DNA from: Cognatilysobacter terrigena
GTDB taxonomy: Bacteria; Pseudomonadota; Gammaproteobacteria; Xanthomonadales; Xanthomonadaceae
Reading direction: 5' to 3'
Assembly: GCF_004361065.1 (NCBI RefSeq)
Contig: NZ_SELT01000016.1
Span: 23,780-87,779, forward strand
Length of the DNA stretch: 64,000 bases
In this document: positions 35,268 through 43,207 of the stretch, one piece after another
Layout: every line of letters starts with the position of its first letter
Position numbering within the stretch: position 1 is the first letter of the stretch
Program-made: the position numbers and the translations under genes
Notes under the pieces: model-generated
What the model saw: only the letters and a program-made list of their open reading frames with translations
Database searches by the model: none
What the model was told of the DNA's origin: nothing

Positions 35268-35909
35268 TCAGGTGGATTGCGCGATCAGCGCAGCGGCGCG
35301 AGCGTCGGGCTCGACCATCGCGACGAAGCCCGGCGTCGCGCGTACGCGGGCGAGCCAGGCGCGGATCGCGGGATGGTCGTCGAGCGACACGCCGCCGTGC
35401 GGCGCGACATCGGTGTAGGCGAACAGGGCGATGTCGGCGACGCCATAGGCATCGCCGGTGAACCAGTCGTGGGATTGCAGGTGGCGCTCCATGACACGCA
35501 GCGCCTCGTGCGAGCGCTCGCGCAGGCGCGGCAGGTCGGCGCGACGCGGAGAATCCGCTGGCGTCCAGCCGCAGATGAAGCGCGCCACCGCAACGTACGG
35601 CTCGTGGCTGTACTGCTCGAAGAACATCCAGCTCAGCGCCTGCGCGCGCTGCCACGCGTCGGCGGGGAGATATGGCGTGCCTTCCGCGAGCCAGCACAGG
35701 ATGGCGTTCGATTCGACGAGGATGCGTCCGTCGTCGAGTTCGAGCATCGGCACCTTGCCGTTCGCGTTCTTCGCGAGGTACTCCGGCGTGCGCGTCGCGC
35801 CGGTGCTGCTGTCGGTCTCGACCCATCGATACGGACGACCGAGCTGCTCCAGCAACAGCCGCACCTTGTGGCAGTTGCCCGACGGTGAGAAGCCGTAAAC
35901 CGTGGTCAC
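35268..35909 (-). CDS. Glutathione S-transferase family protein
   Basis: The 213-residue protein has an N-terminal thioredoxin-like GST domain (TTVYGFSPSGNCHKVRLLL, then GKVPMLELDDGRILVESNAI, with the cis-Pro and the Glu-Ser glutathione-binding pair). An all-helical C-terminal domain follows with GVADIALFAYTDVA, the GST N-capping/hydrophobic staple region. The start is GTG at 35909, overlapping the GNAT stop as GTGA. Longer readings cover the neighbouring gene. The substrate is unknown. Confidence 0.9.
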   Translation of the reverse strand: MTTVYGFSPSGNCHKVRLLLEQLGRPYRWVETDSSTGATRTPEYLAKNANGKVPMLELDDGRILVESNAILCWLAEGTPYLPADAWQRAQALSWMFFEQYSHEPYVAVARFICGWTPADSPRRADLPRLRERSHEALRVMERHLQSHDWFTGDAYGVADIALFAYTDVAPHGGVSLDDHPAIRAWLARVRATPGFVAMVEPDARAAALIAQST

Positions 35910-36454
35910 GCGGCTGCGCCCCGACGCGCGCGCCATTCCTCGCGCGTCTGCCCCCAGAGGTCGATCTGGAACTTGTCGTGCGGCGGCTGGAACACGCCAC
36001 GTCCGCGATTCTTCGCACCTAGGCGCTTGGCAACGTTCTGCGATGCGATGTTCGCGACGTCGATCGAATGGATGATCTCCGTCCAGCCCAAGGTGTCGAA
36101 CGCCCAGTCCATCGCGGCGGCGCAGGCTTCGGTCGCATAACCCTTGCCCCATGCATCCGGATGCAGTGCGTAACCGACCTCCGTTCCCGGCCAACCCGCG
36201 GGCTGCCAGGGGCCGGCCTGCCCCATCCACAGGCCTGTCGCCTTCTCTTCGACGGCGAACATCGCGAAGCCCTGCACGGCCCAGGCGCCCGGCATCTGCA
36301 GGAAGCGACGCCATGCATCGCCCAGCACCAGCGGGCCGCCGATGTGGTGCGTTTCCGGCGCAGCGAACATTTCCGCATAGCGCTCGAAGTCGTCCTTGCG
36401 CCACTGACGCAGGATCAGGCGTTCGGTTTCGAGCCGCGGGCCGTGGTCCGACAT
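35906..36454 (-). CDS. GNAT-family N-acetyltransferase (RimJ/RimL type)
   Basis: The 182-residue protein starts with ETERLILRQWRKDDFERYAEMF, typical of the RimJ/RimL acetyltransferase_3 family. An acetyl-CoA region follows: VGYALHPDAWGKGYATEACAA, with the GxGxA-type pyrophosphate loop, and NIASQNVAKRLGAKNRG. The acceptor is unknown. It is translationally coupled to the downstream GST gene (GTGA overlap). Confidence 0.9.
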   Translation of the reverse strand: MSDHGPRLETERLILRQWRKDDFERYAEMFAAPETHHIGGPLVLGDAWRRFLQMPGAWAVQGFAMFAVEEKATGLWMGQAGPWQPAGWPGTEVGYALHPDAWGKGYATEACAAAMDWAFDTLGWTEIIHSIDVANIASQNVAKRLGAKNRGRGVFQPPHDKFQIDLWGQTREEWRARRGAAA

Positions 36455-36531
36455 CGTGCTTCCTCTGATGGGCGACGCGCTGCGTCGCGGGACGACGAGG
36501 CGCGCGCACGTTCTGCGGCGCCGAAGTGGAA

Positions 36532-36549
36532 ACCGGCCCGAAGGCCGGT
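36532..36549 (-). terminator. Terminator hairpin after the acyl-CoA dehydrogenase gene
   Basis: On the minus strand ACCGGCC and GGCCGGT arms flank a TTCG tetraloop and are followed by TTTCC. It lies just downstream of the stop at 36558. Confidence 0.65.
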
Positions 36550-36557
36550 CCCGATGA

Positions 36558-37721
36558 TCAGAACGCGTTGATGCCGGTGAGTTCGCGACCGACCACCAGC
36601 TGATGCACGGTTTCCGTGCCCTCGTAGGTGATGACCGACTCGAGGTTCAGCGCATGGCGGATCGCGCCGTGCTCGGTGGTGATGCCCGCGCCGCCGAGCA
36701 GATCGCGGCATTCGCGCGCGATGTCGATGGCCATGCGGCAGTTGTTCCACTTCGCGAGCGAGACCTGCGTCGGCTGCATCGTGCCGGCGTCCTTCAGGCG
36801 ACCGAGCTGCACGACCAGCAGCTGCGCCAGCGTGATGCGACGCGCCATCTCGGCCATCTTGATCTGCGCGCTCTGCGTCGCCGCGACCGGACGGCCGAAC
36901 AGAATGCGCTCCTTCGTGTAGTTCACGACCTCGTCGAGGCAGGCGATCGCCGCGCCGATCGGGCCCCATGTGATGCCGTAGCGCGCCTGCGTCAGGCAGC
37001 CCAGCGGGCCCTTCAAGCCCTTCACGTTCGGCAGGCGGTTCGCTTCCGGCACGCGCACGTTGTCGAAGTAGAGCGCGCTGGTGACTGACGCGCGCAGCGA
37101 CATCTTGTGCTTGATTTCCTGCGCCGCGAAGCCGGGCATGCCCTTTTCGACGACGAACCCCTGGATGCCGTCTTCCGTCTGCGCCCAGACGATCGCGATG
37201 TCGGCGAGGTTGCCGTTCGTGATCCACATCTTGGCGCCGTTGAGGATCCAGTCGTCGCCGTCGCGCTTGGCGTTCGTCTTCATGTTGGCCGGGTCGGAGC
37301 CACCATGCGGTTCCGTCAGGCCGAAGCAGCCGATCACCTTGCCCGCGGCCATGTCCGGCAGCCAGCGCATGCGCTGCTCTTCGGTGCCGTAGGCGTAGAT
37401 CGGGTACATGCACAGCGAGCTCTGCACGCTGACGAAGCTGCGGATGCCGCTGTCGCCGCGCTCGAGTTCCTGGCAGATCAGGCCGTAGCTCACCGCGTTG
37501 AGGCCGGCGCAGCCGTACTTCTCCGGCAGCGACGAACCCAGCAGGCCCAGCTCCGCGATTTCAGGCACCAGTTCGCGCGGGAAACGGCCCTGGTCGAAGG
37601 CTTCGCCGATGATCGGAATGACGCGCTCGTCGGTGAAACGCGCGACGGTGTCCTGCACGGCCCGCTCTTCCTCGGACAGCAGCGAACGGACGTCGTAGAG
37701 GTCGTACGGATTCAGAGCCAT
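36558..37721 (-). CDS. Acyl-CoA dehydrogenase, probable glutaryl-CoA dehydrogenase
   Basis: The 387-residue flavoenzyme has the glutaryl-CoA dehydrogenase pattern: ERGDSGIRSFVSVQSSLCM (the Arg and Ser positions that bind the substrate carboxylate), GCFGLTEPHGGSDPANM, MWITNG, RYGITWGPIGAA, DLLGGAGI and TYEGTETVHQLVVGRELTG, with the catalytic Glu in TYEGT. The expected reaction is oxidative decarboxylation of glutaryl-CoA to crotonyl-CoA in lysine/tryptophan catabolism. The start at 37721 (MALNPYDLYD) gives normal length; the longer reading from 37808 is rejected. It appears monocistronic. Confidence 0.85.
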   Translation of the reverse strand: MALNPYDLYDVRSLLSEEERAVQDTVARFTDERVIPIIGEAFDQGRFPRELVPEIAELGLLGSSLPEKYGCAGLNAVSYGLICQELERGDSGIRSFVSVQSSLCMYPIYAYGTEEQRMRWLPDMAAGKVIGCFGLTEPHGGSDPANMKTNAKRDGDDWILNGAKMWITNGNLADIAIVWAQTEDGIQGFVVEKGMPGFAAQEIKHKMSLRASVTSALYFDNVRVPEANRLPNVKGLKGPLGCLTQARYGITWGPIGAAIACLDEVVNYTKERILFGRPVAATQSAQIKMAEMARRITLAQLLVVQLGRLKDAGTMQPTQVSLAKWNNCRMAIDIARECRDLLGGAGITTEHGAIRHALNLESVITYEGTETVHQLVVGRELTGINAF

Positions 37722-37824
37722 GCGGGCAATCGGACCTTCGGGCGATGGAGCCCGATATTGTAGGCCGCCGTCACATTCCTTCGACACCCCCGAACCGACC
37801 GCCGGCATTCATCGGACACGAAAA

Positions 37825-37844
37825 AGGGCCGGTCGCCCGGCCCT
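37825..37844 (-). terminator. Rho-independent terminator after the glycine-zipper gene
   Basis: Perfect 8-bp arms AGGGCCGG / CCGGCCCT flank TCGC, followed on the minus strand by TTTTTCG. It lies 27 bp downstream of the stop at 37872. Confidence 0.85.
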
Positions 37845-37871
37845 CTCCCGTTTCCTCCCGAGGAATCCGTA

Positions 37872-38702
37872 TCAGCCGCGCGTCGCGACCGCCGTCGACG
37901 TGACGACGCGGCCGTCGATCACCGGCAGCTGCGAGCCCGGACGCTCGTTCATGCGCACGGTGTGCTCGGCGCCCTGATAGCGGTAGGTGACGTCGTAACC
38001 GGCGACATTCGTGTCCGTACCCACGCGAATGCGGCTGCCCGGGCGGCTGCCCATGCGCTGCGTACCGGTCGTGCCGTCCGGATTCCGGAACGTCACGTTG
38101 TAGGCGACGGTGCGCGAGCTGCTGGAGGTGTCGCTGACCGTGCGGCACTGCTGCTCGGTGCGATTCACGACCTGGCCGCCCACGTGGTTGCGGTCGACGC
38201 GATTGCCGATGAAGCCACCGCCCACCGCGCCCGCGACCGTCGCGAGCTTGCGACCGTTGCCGTGGCCGACCTGGTTGCCGACGAGGCCACCGATCAGCGC
38301 GCCCGCGACGGTGCCGCCGACGTTGCCGTCGCGCTCGGGCATGCGTTCCTGCACCACGACGTCGTTACAGACCTGACGCGGCGTGCTGGTGGTGCTGGTC
38401 TCCTTCACCGGGTCGACGCCGATCACCTGCGCATAGCGCGGCGACGACGTGCGGACCGGATCGACGTCGACGACGTCCGCGTACTCCGCGCGCGGCGCGG
38501 CGAGTTCCGGCGCGGTCGGCGCGATGCGGCCCTGCGCGTTCGCGGACGCATCGAGCTGCGTGGCGCCCATCATCGCCGGCTGCGCGGCGGCAGGCTGCAC
38601 GGCTGCGGTGTCGTCGCGATGATTGAGCGAGCTGTAGGCCGCAACCGCGACGCCGCCGAGCAGCATCGAACCCAGTGCGACCGCAAGGATGTTCTTGTCC
38701 AT
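37872..38702 (-). CDS. Glycine-zipper 2TM domain envelope protein
   Basis: The 276-residue protein has an N-terminal membrane anchor (residues about 4-24), an Ala/Pro-rich linker and a central glycine zipper (GNVGGTVAGALIGGLVGNQV, then AGAVGGGFIGNRVD, about 126-170). It ends with a soluble region of MGSRPGSRIRVG-type repeats ('GTQRMGSRPGSRIRV' and 'EHTVRMNERPGSQLPV'). Rcs-type/SlyB-like glycine-zipper proteins span or stabilise the envelope. The two C-terminal repeat units both end in RPGS, suggesting internal duplication. It is monocistronic with its own terminator. Confidence 0.8.
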   Translation of the reverse strand: MDKNILAVALGSMLLGGVAVAAYSSLNHRDDTAAVQPAAAQPAMMGATQLDASANAQGRIAPTAPELAAPRAEYADVVDVDPVRTSSPRYAQVIGVDPVKETSTTSTPRQVCNDVVVQERMPERDGNVGGTVAGALIGGLVGNQVGHGNGRKLATVAGAVGGGFIGNRVDRNHVGGQVVNRTEQQCRTVSDTSSSSRTVAYNVTFRNPDGTTGTQRMGSRPGSRIRVGTDTNVAGYDVTYRYQGAEHTVRMNERPGSQLPVIDGRVVTSTAVATRG

Positions 38703-38856
38703 GAGAGCCTCCGACCAGTTCGTTCTGGCGTGGCTCGATTCGAGCACCGCAAACCTGAACGACGGCGGAGCGTGACCGGAAATTAACGCCGTCTGTTCAG
38801 CCGTCCACCGGCCGTGTCGGAGGGGCGTGCTAGCGTCGCTGCATCACGAGGTGACC

Positions 38857-39063
38857 ATGGCCCGACTCCTGCTGAAGCCCCTGCTCCGCCGCGCGGAAAA
38901 GCTCAAGCATCCGACGCTCTTCTGGATCACGGCGACGTTGTTCGTCATCGATCTGCTGATTCCCGACATCATTCCGTTCGCCGACGAGATCCTCCTGGGT
39001 CTGGGCACGCTGTTGCTGTCGCGATGGAAGGCCAACGACCGCGAATTGCCGCCGCGTCGATGA
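38857..39063 (+). CDS. Small membrane protein (DUF6116-like)
   Basis: The 68-residue protein starts MARLLLKPLLRRAEKLKHP, followed by two closely spaced hydrophobic segments (FWITATLFVIDLLIPDI and ADEILLGLGTLLLSRWK). A GAGGTG Shine-Dalgarno precedes the ATG at 38857. The stop overlaps the TatD start (ATGA). Similar short proteins occur in related genomes, to my recollection as DUF6116; function unknown. Confidence 0.7.
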   Translation: MARLLLKPLLRRAEKLKHPTLFWITATLFVIDLLIPDIIPFADEILLGLGTLLLSRWKANDRELPPRR

Positions 39064-39848
39064 ACCTGCTGGTCGACAGCCACTCGCACCTCGACGTCGA
39101 CGAGTTCGACGCGGATCGTGCGGATGTCGTCGCGCGAGCGCGGGCTGTTGGCGTGACGCGACAGATCGTGCCGGCGATCGAGGCGTCGACCTGGCCGGTG
39201 CTGCGTGACGTCTGCACGAGCTTCGACGGTCTGTTCCCGGCGTACGGCCTGCATCCGATGTATCTCGACCGCCACGTCGATGCTCACGTCAACGAGCTAC
39301 GCGGCTGGATCGAGCGCGAGCGGCCGGTTGCGATCGGAGAATGCGGACTCGATTACTTCGTCGAAGGCCTCGATCGCGACCGCCAGCGCACCTTGTTTGA
39401 CGCGCACCTGCGACTTGCCCGGGACTTCGACCTGCCGCTGATCGTGCACGCGCGGCACGCGGTCGACGACGTGATCGCCGCGGTGCGTCGGATCGGTGGC
39501 CTGCGCGGCGTCGTACACAGCTTTTCGGGCAGTCATCAGCAGGCCGAGATGCTGTGGGCGAACGGCTTCATGATCGGCCTGGGCGGGCCGGTGACGTACG
39601 AGCGCGCCAACCGGCTGCGCACGCTCGCCGCGACCATGCCGATCGAGCATCTGCTTCTCGAAACCGACTCGCCGGACCAGCCTGGCGCCGCGTGCCGTGG
39701 ACAGCGTAATGAGCCTGCGCGGCTCGTCGACGTGCTTGCGGTGATCGCGTCGCTGAGGCGCCAGTCCGACAGCGAGGTTGCAGCCGCGACCACGGCGAAC
39801 GCCGAGCGCCTGTTCCGGCTTACGCCGCTGCGTTCGCCTTCGGCTTGA
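39060..39848 (+). CDS. TatD-family metal-dependent hydrolase
   Basis: The 262-residue TIM-barrel hydrolase has metal ligands in DSHSHLD (about residues 7-13), IGECGLDYF (Glu), VHARHA (His), GVVHSFSG (His) and ETDSPDQP (Asp). TatD proteins are 3'-5' exonucleases/DNases, while some paralogues (YcfH, YjjV) are of unknown role; this resembles the YjjV-type group. It starts by 4-bp overlap with the upstream small membrane gene and runs 29 bp into the convergent tcdA gene. Confidence 0.9.
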   Translation: MNLLVDSHSHLDVDEFDADRADVVARARAVGVTRQIVPAIEASTWPVLRDVCTSFDGLFPAYGLHPMYLDRHVDAHVNELRGWIERERPVAIGECGLDYFVEGLDRDRQRTLFDAHLRLARDFDLPLIVHARHAVDDVIAAVRRIGGLRGVVHSFSGSHQQAEMLWANGFMIGLGGPVTYERANRLRTLAATMPIEHLLLETDSPDQPGAACRGQRNEPARLVDVLAVIASLRRQSDSEVAAATTANAERLFRLTPLRSPSA

Positions 39849-40641
39849 GCAACAGCTCGATCGCCTTGCCCGCCATCGCGAACGCGAAGGCACCGGTGAT
39901 ATGCGTCGCTGCGCCGAGGCCGCCACTGCAGTCGAGCTTGAGGCTGTCGCCGTCGCCGTCCGCGGACGGTCGGATGCCGCACACGCTGCCATCGGCCTGC
40001 GGGTAACGAACGTTCTCGAGCGAGTACACCGCCGGCACGCCGAAGTAGCGATCCTTGTTGCGCGGGAAATTGAACTCGGCGCGCAGCTTCTTTCGCACCA
40101 GCGCGAGCATGGCGTCGTGTTCCGTGCGCGAGAGATCGCGCACGCGCACGAGCGTGGGATCGGTGCGTCCGCCCGCGGAGCCGCTCACCACCAGCGGCAA
40201 CTTGCGTCGACGGCACCACGCGATCATCTCGACCTTGCTGCGGAAGCTGTCGCAGGCGTCGATGACGAGGTCCAATTCGGAATCGAGATGCGTCGCGAGA
40301 TTGTTCGCCGTGATGAACGCCGGTACAGGCTCCACGTCGAGCAGCGGACTGATGCGCTGGCAGCGCGCTGCCATGGCCGCGACCTTCGCGTGGCCGTACG
40401 TGCCGTCGAGCGCAGGCAGCTGACGATTGGTGTTGGACACGCAGATGTCGTCGGCGTCGACGAGCTTCAGGTAGCCGACCCCCGATCGCGCGAGCGCCTC
40501 GGCGACCCACGAACCCACGCCGCCGAGGCCGACCACCGCGACCCGGGATCGCACCAATCGGGCGACGCTTCCGACGCCGTAGAGGCGGTCGATGCCCGCG
40601 AATCGTTCCGTCCAGGCGGGGTCGAGGTCGTGCGTCTGCAT
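39820..40641 (-). CDS. tcdA: tRNA threonylcarbamoyladenosine dehydratase
   Basis: The 273-residue E1-like protein (CsdL/YgdL) has an ATP-binding Rossmann motif VAVVGLGGVGSWVAEALARS (about 34-53), then LVDADDICVSNTNRQ and DACDSFRSKVEMIAWCRR. TcdA cyclises t6A37 to ct6A in tRNAs that read ANN codons. Its length and motifs are complete. The final 29 bp overlap the convergent tatD-like gene tail to tail. Confidence 0.93.
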   Translation of the reverse strand: MQTHDLDPAWTERFAGIDRLYGVGSVARLVRSRVAVVGLGGVGSWVAEALARSGVGYLKLVDADDICVSNTNRQLPALDGTYGHAKVAAMAARCQRISPLLDVEPVPAFITANNLATHLDSELDLVIDACDSFRSKVEMIAWCRRRKLPLVVSGSAGGRTDPTLVRVRDLSRTEHDAMLALVRKKLRAEFNFPRNKDRYFGVPAVYSLENVRYPQADGSVCGIRPSADGDGDSLKLDCSGGLGAATHITGAFAFAMAGKAIELLLKPKANAAA

Positions 40642-40736
40642 GTGCGCATTCTAGGCGGTGCGCGCGTGACGGCGGACCCCACGGAGGTGCGTGCTATGGT
40701 CGCGCGCATTCCGCGAACACCACAGGAAACGGCCCG

Positions 40737-41189
40737 ATGTCCGACCTCAACGCACCGTCGAATGCCCCGGCCCGTCGCGGCAACGGCTCCCGATATCTCT
40801 TCATGGCGTTGCTCGGCCTGGTGGTCGGCGCCGTCGCCAGCGTCATGATCATGCGTGCGATCGAGCAGCGCGAAGATCCTTATCCGCACGCCGTGATGCA
40901 TGTCATGGCCGCGCACACCCACGCGCTGAAGGATGCCGTCGCGCAGAACCGCTGCGCCGCGACGGACGTGATTCCGCACCTGCAGGCGGTACGCCTAATG
41001 TCCAACGACATCGAGCCGGCGTTCACGGACATGCACGAGGACGAGAAGTTCGCGAAGTACGCAAGCGAGCTGCGCGCCGCGGCGGACGCGTCCCTGGCCA
41101 CGCCGCCGTTGAACTGCGCCGGCGTGCAGGCGGCGGCGGCCAAGCTCGGTGAGGCCTGCAAGAACTGCCACGACTACGTGCACGAGTGA
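40737..41189 (+). CDS. Membrane-anchored c-type cytochrome, class II-like
   Basis: The 150-residue protein has an N-terminal signal-anchor helix at about 20-40 (YLFMALLGLVVGAVASVMIM) and a helical domain that ends with CKNCHDYVHE, a CxxCH haem attachment motif within the last ten residues. The C-terminal position of the motif and the all-helical body fit the cytochrome c'/c556 four-helix family. It would face the periplasm with one covalently bound haem. The redox partner is unknown. It appears monocistronic; a strong inverted repeat follows 25 bp after the stop. Confidence 0.8.
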   Translation: MSDLNAPSNAPARRGNGSRYLFMALLGLVVGAVASVMIMRAIEQREDPYPHAVMHVMAAHTHALKDAVAQNRCAATDVIPHLQAVRLMSNDIEPAFTDMHEDEKFAKYASELRAAADASLATPPLNCAGVQAAAAKLGEACKNCHDYVHE

Positions 41190-41213
41190 GCGTCGCGCGA
41201 AGAACTGCGGGCT

Positions 41214-41244
41214 GAACGCGTTATCGCCGTTTGATAACGCGTTC
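41214..41244. repeat. Perfect 12-7-12 inverted repeat
   Basis: GAACGCGTTATC and GATAACGCGTTC are perfectly complementary arms around GCCGTTT. It lies 25 bp after the cytochrome gene and 73 bp before the next coding start. There is no U-tract, so it may be an operator, a mRNA-stabilising hairpin or a Rho-associated end rather than a classic terminator. Confidence 0.6.
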
Positions 41245-41316
41245 ACCGTGGCGCTCCCAGCATCGGTCGCGCATGGCAAACGCCATCGTCCCGATCACTG
41301 AATTCCGGAGCGCCTT

Positions 41317-41796
41317 ATGAGTGTCCAACTTCGTCTTGCATCCCTTGCGGCTGCATCGCTGATCGCGCTGGCCGGTTGCGCCACGTCGCCCTATTCCTCC
41401 GGCGGCTACGCCGGTAGCCGGCCGCCCGCGAACAGCTACGGCACCTGCTACGACTGCGGCGTCGTGACGCGCATCGAGGCCGTCGGCACGGGCACCGCGC
41501 CGCGTTCGGGCGTGATCGGTGGCGTGGTGGGTGGCGTCGTCGGCGCCGCCGCGGGCCACGAGCTGACCAAGGATTCGAGCAACGGCAAGCAGAACGTCGC
41601 CACCGTCGCCGGTGCCGTCGCCGGTGCGGCCGCGGGCGCGGCGATCGACCGCAACATGTCCACGTCCGGCACGTCCTACAACGTCTACGTGCGCATGAAC
41701 GATGGACGCACCACGACGGTGACGCAGACCGACCTCGGCGGCATCCGCGAGGGTTCCGCGGTTCGCGTCTACAACGGTCGCGTCTGGGCCCGCTGA
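41317..41796 (+). CDS. Glycine-zipper outer-membrane lipoprotein (SlyB-like)
   Basis: The 159-residue protein has a lipoprotein signal with lipobox LAGC (Cys at about residue 22). A CYDCGVVTRIEAV segment (about 47-59) is typical of SlyB/Pcp lipoproteins. A glycine zipper follows (GVIGGVVGGVVGAAAGHEL and VAGAVAGAAAGAAIDR, about 67-109), with a short beta domain at the end (YVRMNDGRTTTVTQTD). SlyB proteins help preserve outer-membrane integrity. It has a terminator downstream. Confidence 0.88.
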   Translation: MSVQLRLASLAAASLIALAGCATSPYSSGGYAGSRPPANSYGTCYDCGVVTRIEAVGTGTAPRSGVIGGVVGGVVGAAAGHELTKDSSNGKQNVATVAGAVAGAAAGAAIDRNMSTSGTSYNVYVRMNDGRTTTVTQTDLGGIREGSAVRVYNGRVWAR

Positions 41797-41818
41797 GCCA
41801 AGCGCGTCACAGTTCATG

Positions 41819-41845
41819 AAACGGCTCCGCACGTCGGAGCCGTTT
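41819..41845 (+). terminator. Rho-independent terminator after the SlyB-like gene
   Basis: Arms AAACGGCTCCG and CGGAGCCGTTT flank a 5-nt loop and end in TTTTCG. It lies 22 bp after the stop at 41796. Confidence 0.85.
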
Positions 41846-41963
41846 TCGTGTCCGGTTCCATCGATCGTTTCCGTTTGTTGCGGCGCGGCATGCTTTGGGC
41901 TGACCGCGGGGTTAACGTCGGGCCCGTCCATTCCGGACGCCCACCCTTCCCCCGAGGTGTCGA

Positions 41964-43070
41964 ATGAATCGCCTGCCCCTGTTCGCTGCCGGTAGCGTCC
42001 TGCTCGCCGGTCTCGCCCTGAACGCCGCTGCCGACGCCTCGGTCCAGACCGCGCGCTTCAATCCGCTGCGCGTCGCGATCGTCGCGTCGAACAGCCAGTC
42101 GTCGTTCCTGGGATCGGTGGACGTCGACGTCACGAACACCAGCAACCGGACGGTGCGCATGCCGTCGTGGCAGCTGCCGTCGCAGTTCCTGCAGTCGGAC
42201 GTCTTCAGCATCACCCGCGACGGCCGCGAAGTCGCCTACGAAGGCCCGATGATCAAGCGCGGCCTGCCGCAGGCAGCGGACTTCGTGGTCCTGCGTCCAG
42301 GCGAGACCGTGCGCACCAGCGTCGACCTGTCGGCGTTCTACGACCTGTCGCGCACGGGCGAATACACGGTCACCTACAAGGCGCCGCTGCAGCACGCGTC
42401 GCTGTCGACTGGCGAAATGCTGATCGCGTCGAACGGGCTTCCGATGACAGCGCAGAGCGCGTCGCTGAAGCTGTGGGTCGACGGCACGGACCAGCTCGCG
42501 GGCACGCGCCAGCTGCAGGCGGCGGCCAAGCCAAGCGCGGGCGCGACGGTCGTCAACGGCGTCTCGTACAAGAGCTGCTCGACGACGCAGATCAGCACGG
42601 CGGGCAGCGCGGTCAACGCGGCGCGCACGTACTCCGAAAACGCCAAGGGCTACCTCAATGGCGGCACGGTGGGCGCGCGCTACACCACGTGGTTCGGCGC
42701 GTACACGTCGTCGCGCTATTCGACCGCCCGCCAGCACTTCGTCAACATCGACAGCGCCATCGACCAGAGCGGTGGCCAGGTGACGATCAACTGCGGCTGC
42801 AACCAGAGCTATTACGCCTACGTCTATCCGACCCGCCCGTACGAGATCTTCGTGTGCAAGGCGTTCTGGTCGGCGCCGCTCACCGGCACGGACTCGAAGG
42901 GCGGCACGCTGATCCACGAGATGAGCCACTTCAACGTGACCGCCGCCACCGACGACCACGTCTATGGCCAGTCGGGCGCGAAGAGCCTCGCCGCGTCGAA
43001 CCCGGACCAGGCGCTCGACAACGCGGACAACCACGAGTACTTCGCGGAAAACAACCCGTCGCAGAAGTAA
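41964..43070 (+). CDS. Secreted M35-family metallopeptidase (aspzincin)
   Basis: The 368-residue preproprotein has a signal peptide (about 1-24), a beta-rich propeptide-like domain (about 30-185), and a mature catalytic domain at about 195-368. The zinc site is HEMSH (H318, E319, H322) with D331 in ATDDHVYG, matching the HExxH + GTxDxxYG aspzincin pattern except that the first Gly is Ala. The ending resembles peptidyl-Lys metalloendopeptidases (DQALDNADNHEYFAENNP). Cysteines at C205, C277, C279 and C298 could form disulfides. It likely acts outside the cell in protein degradation, and perhaps predation or host protein turnover in Lysobacter-like bacteria (inference). Confidence 0.9.
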   Translation: MNRLPLFAAGSVLLAGLALNAAADASVQTARFNPLRVAIVASNSQSSFLGSVDVDVTNTSNRTVRMPSWQLPSQFLQSDVFSITRDGREVAYEGPMIKRGLPQAADFVVLRPGETVRTSVDLSAFYDLSRTGEYTVTYKAPLQHASLSTGEMLIASNGLPMTAQSASLKLWVDGTDQLAGTRQLQAAAKPSAGATVVNGVSYKSCSTTQISTAGSAVNAARTYSENAKGYLNGGTVGARYTTWFGAYTSSRYSTARQHFVNIDSAIDQSGGQVTINCGCNQSYYAYVYPTRPYEIFVCKAFWSAPLTGTDSKGGTLIHEMSHFNVTAATDDHVYGQSGAKSLAASNPDQALDNADNHEYFAENNPSQK

Positions 43071-43096
43071 GTCTTCCTCCCCCAGAGGGATGGGTG

Positions 43097-43118
43097 AAGC
43101 CCGGCTCCGGCCGGGCTT
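43097..43118 (+). terminator. Rho-independent terminator after the M35 peptidase gene
   Basis: Arms AAGCCCGG and CCGGGCTT flank a 6-nt loop, followed by TTCCTTTTT. It lies 26 bp after the stop. Confidence 0.85.
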
Positions 43119-43207
43119 TTCCTTTTTGCGACGCCCGCGGATCCGCGTGACGCCGGCCGACGACGCCGCGTGCCGCAGAATGCGACGGTCCCGCAACGGA
43201 GGTGTCC

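Noticed and set aside
41214..41244. The 12-7-12 inverted repeat as a recombinase or attachment site
   Set aside because: No integrase, no flanking direct repeats and no island features are present, so a site-specific recombination role is not supported; kept only as a possible regulatory hairpin.
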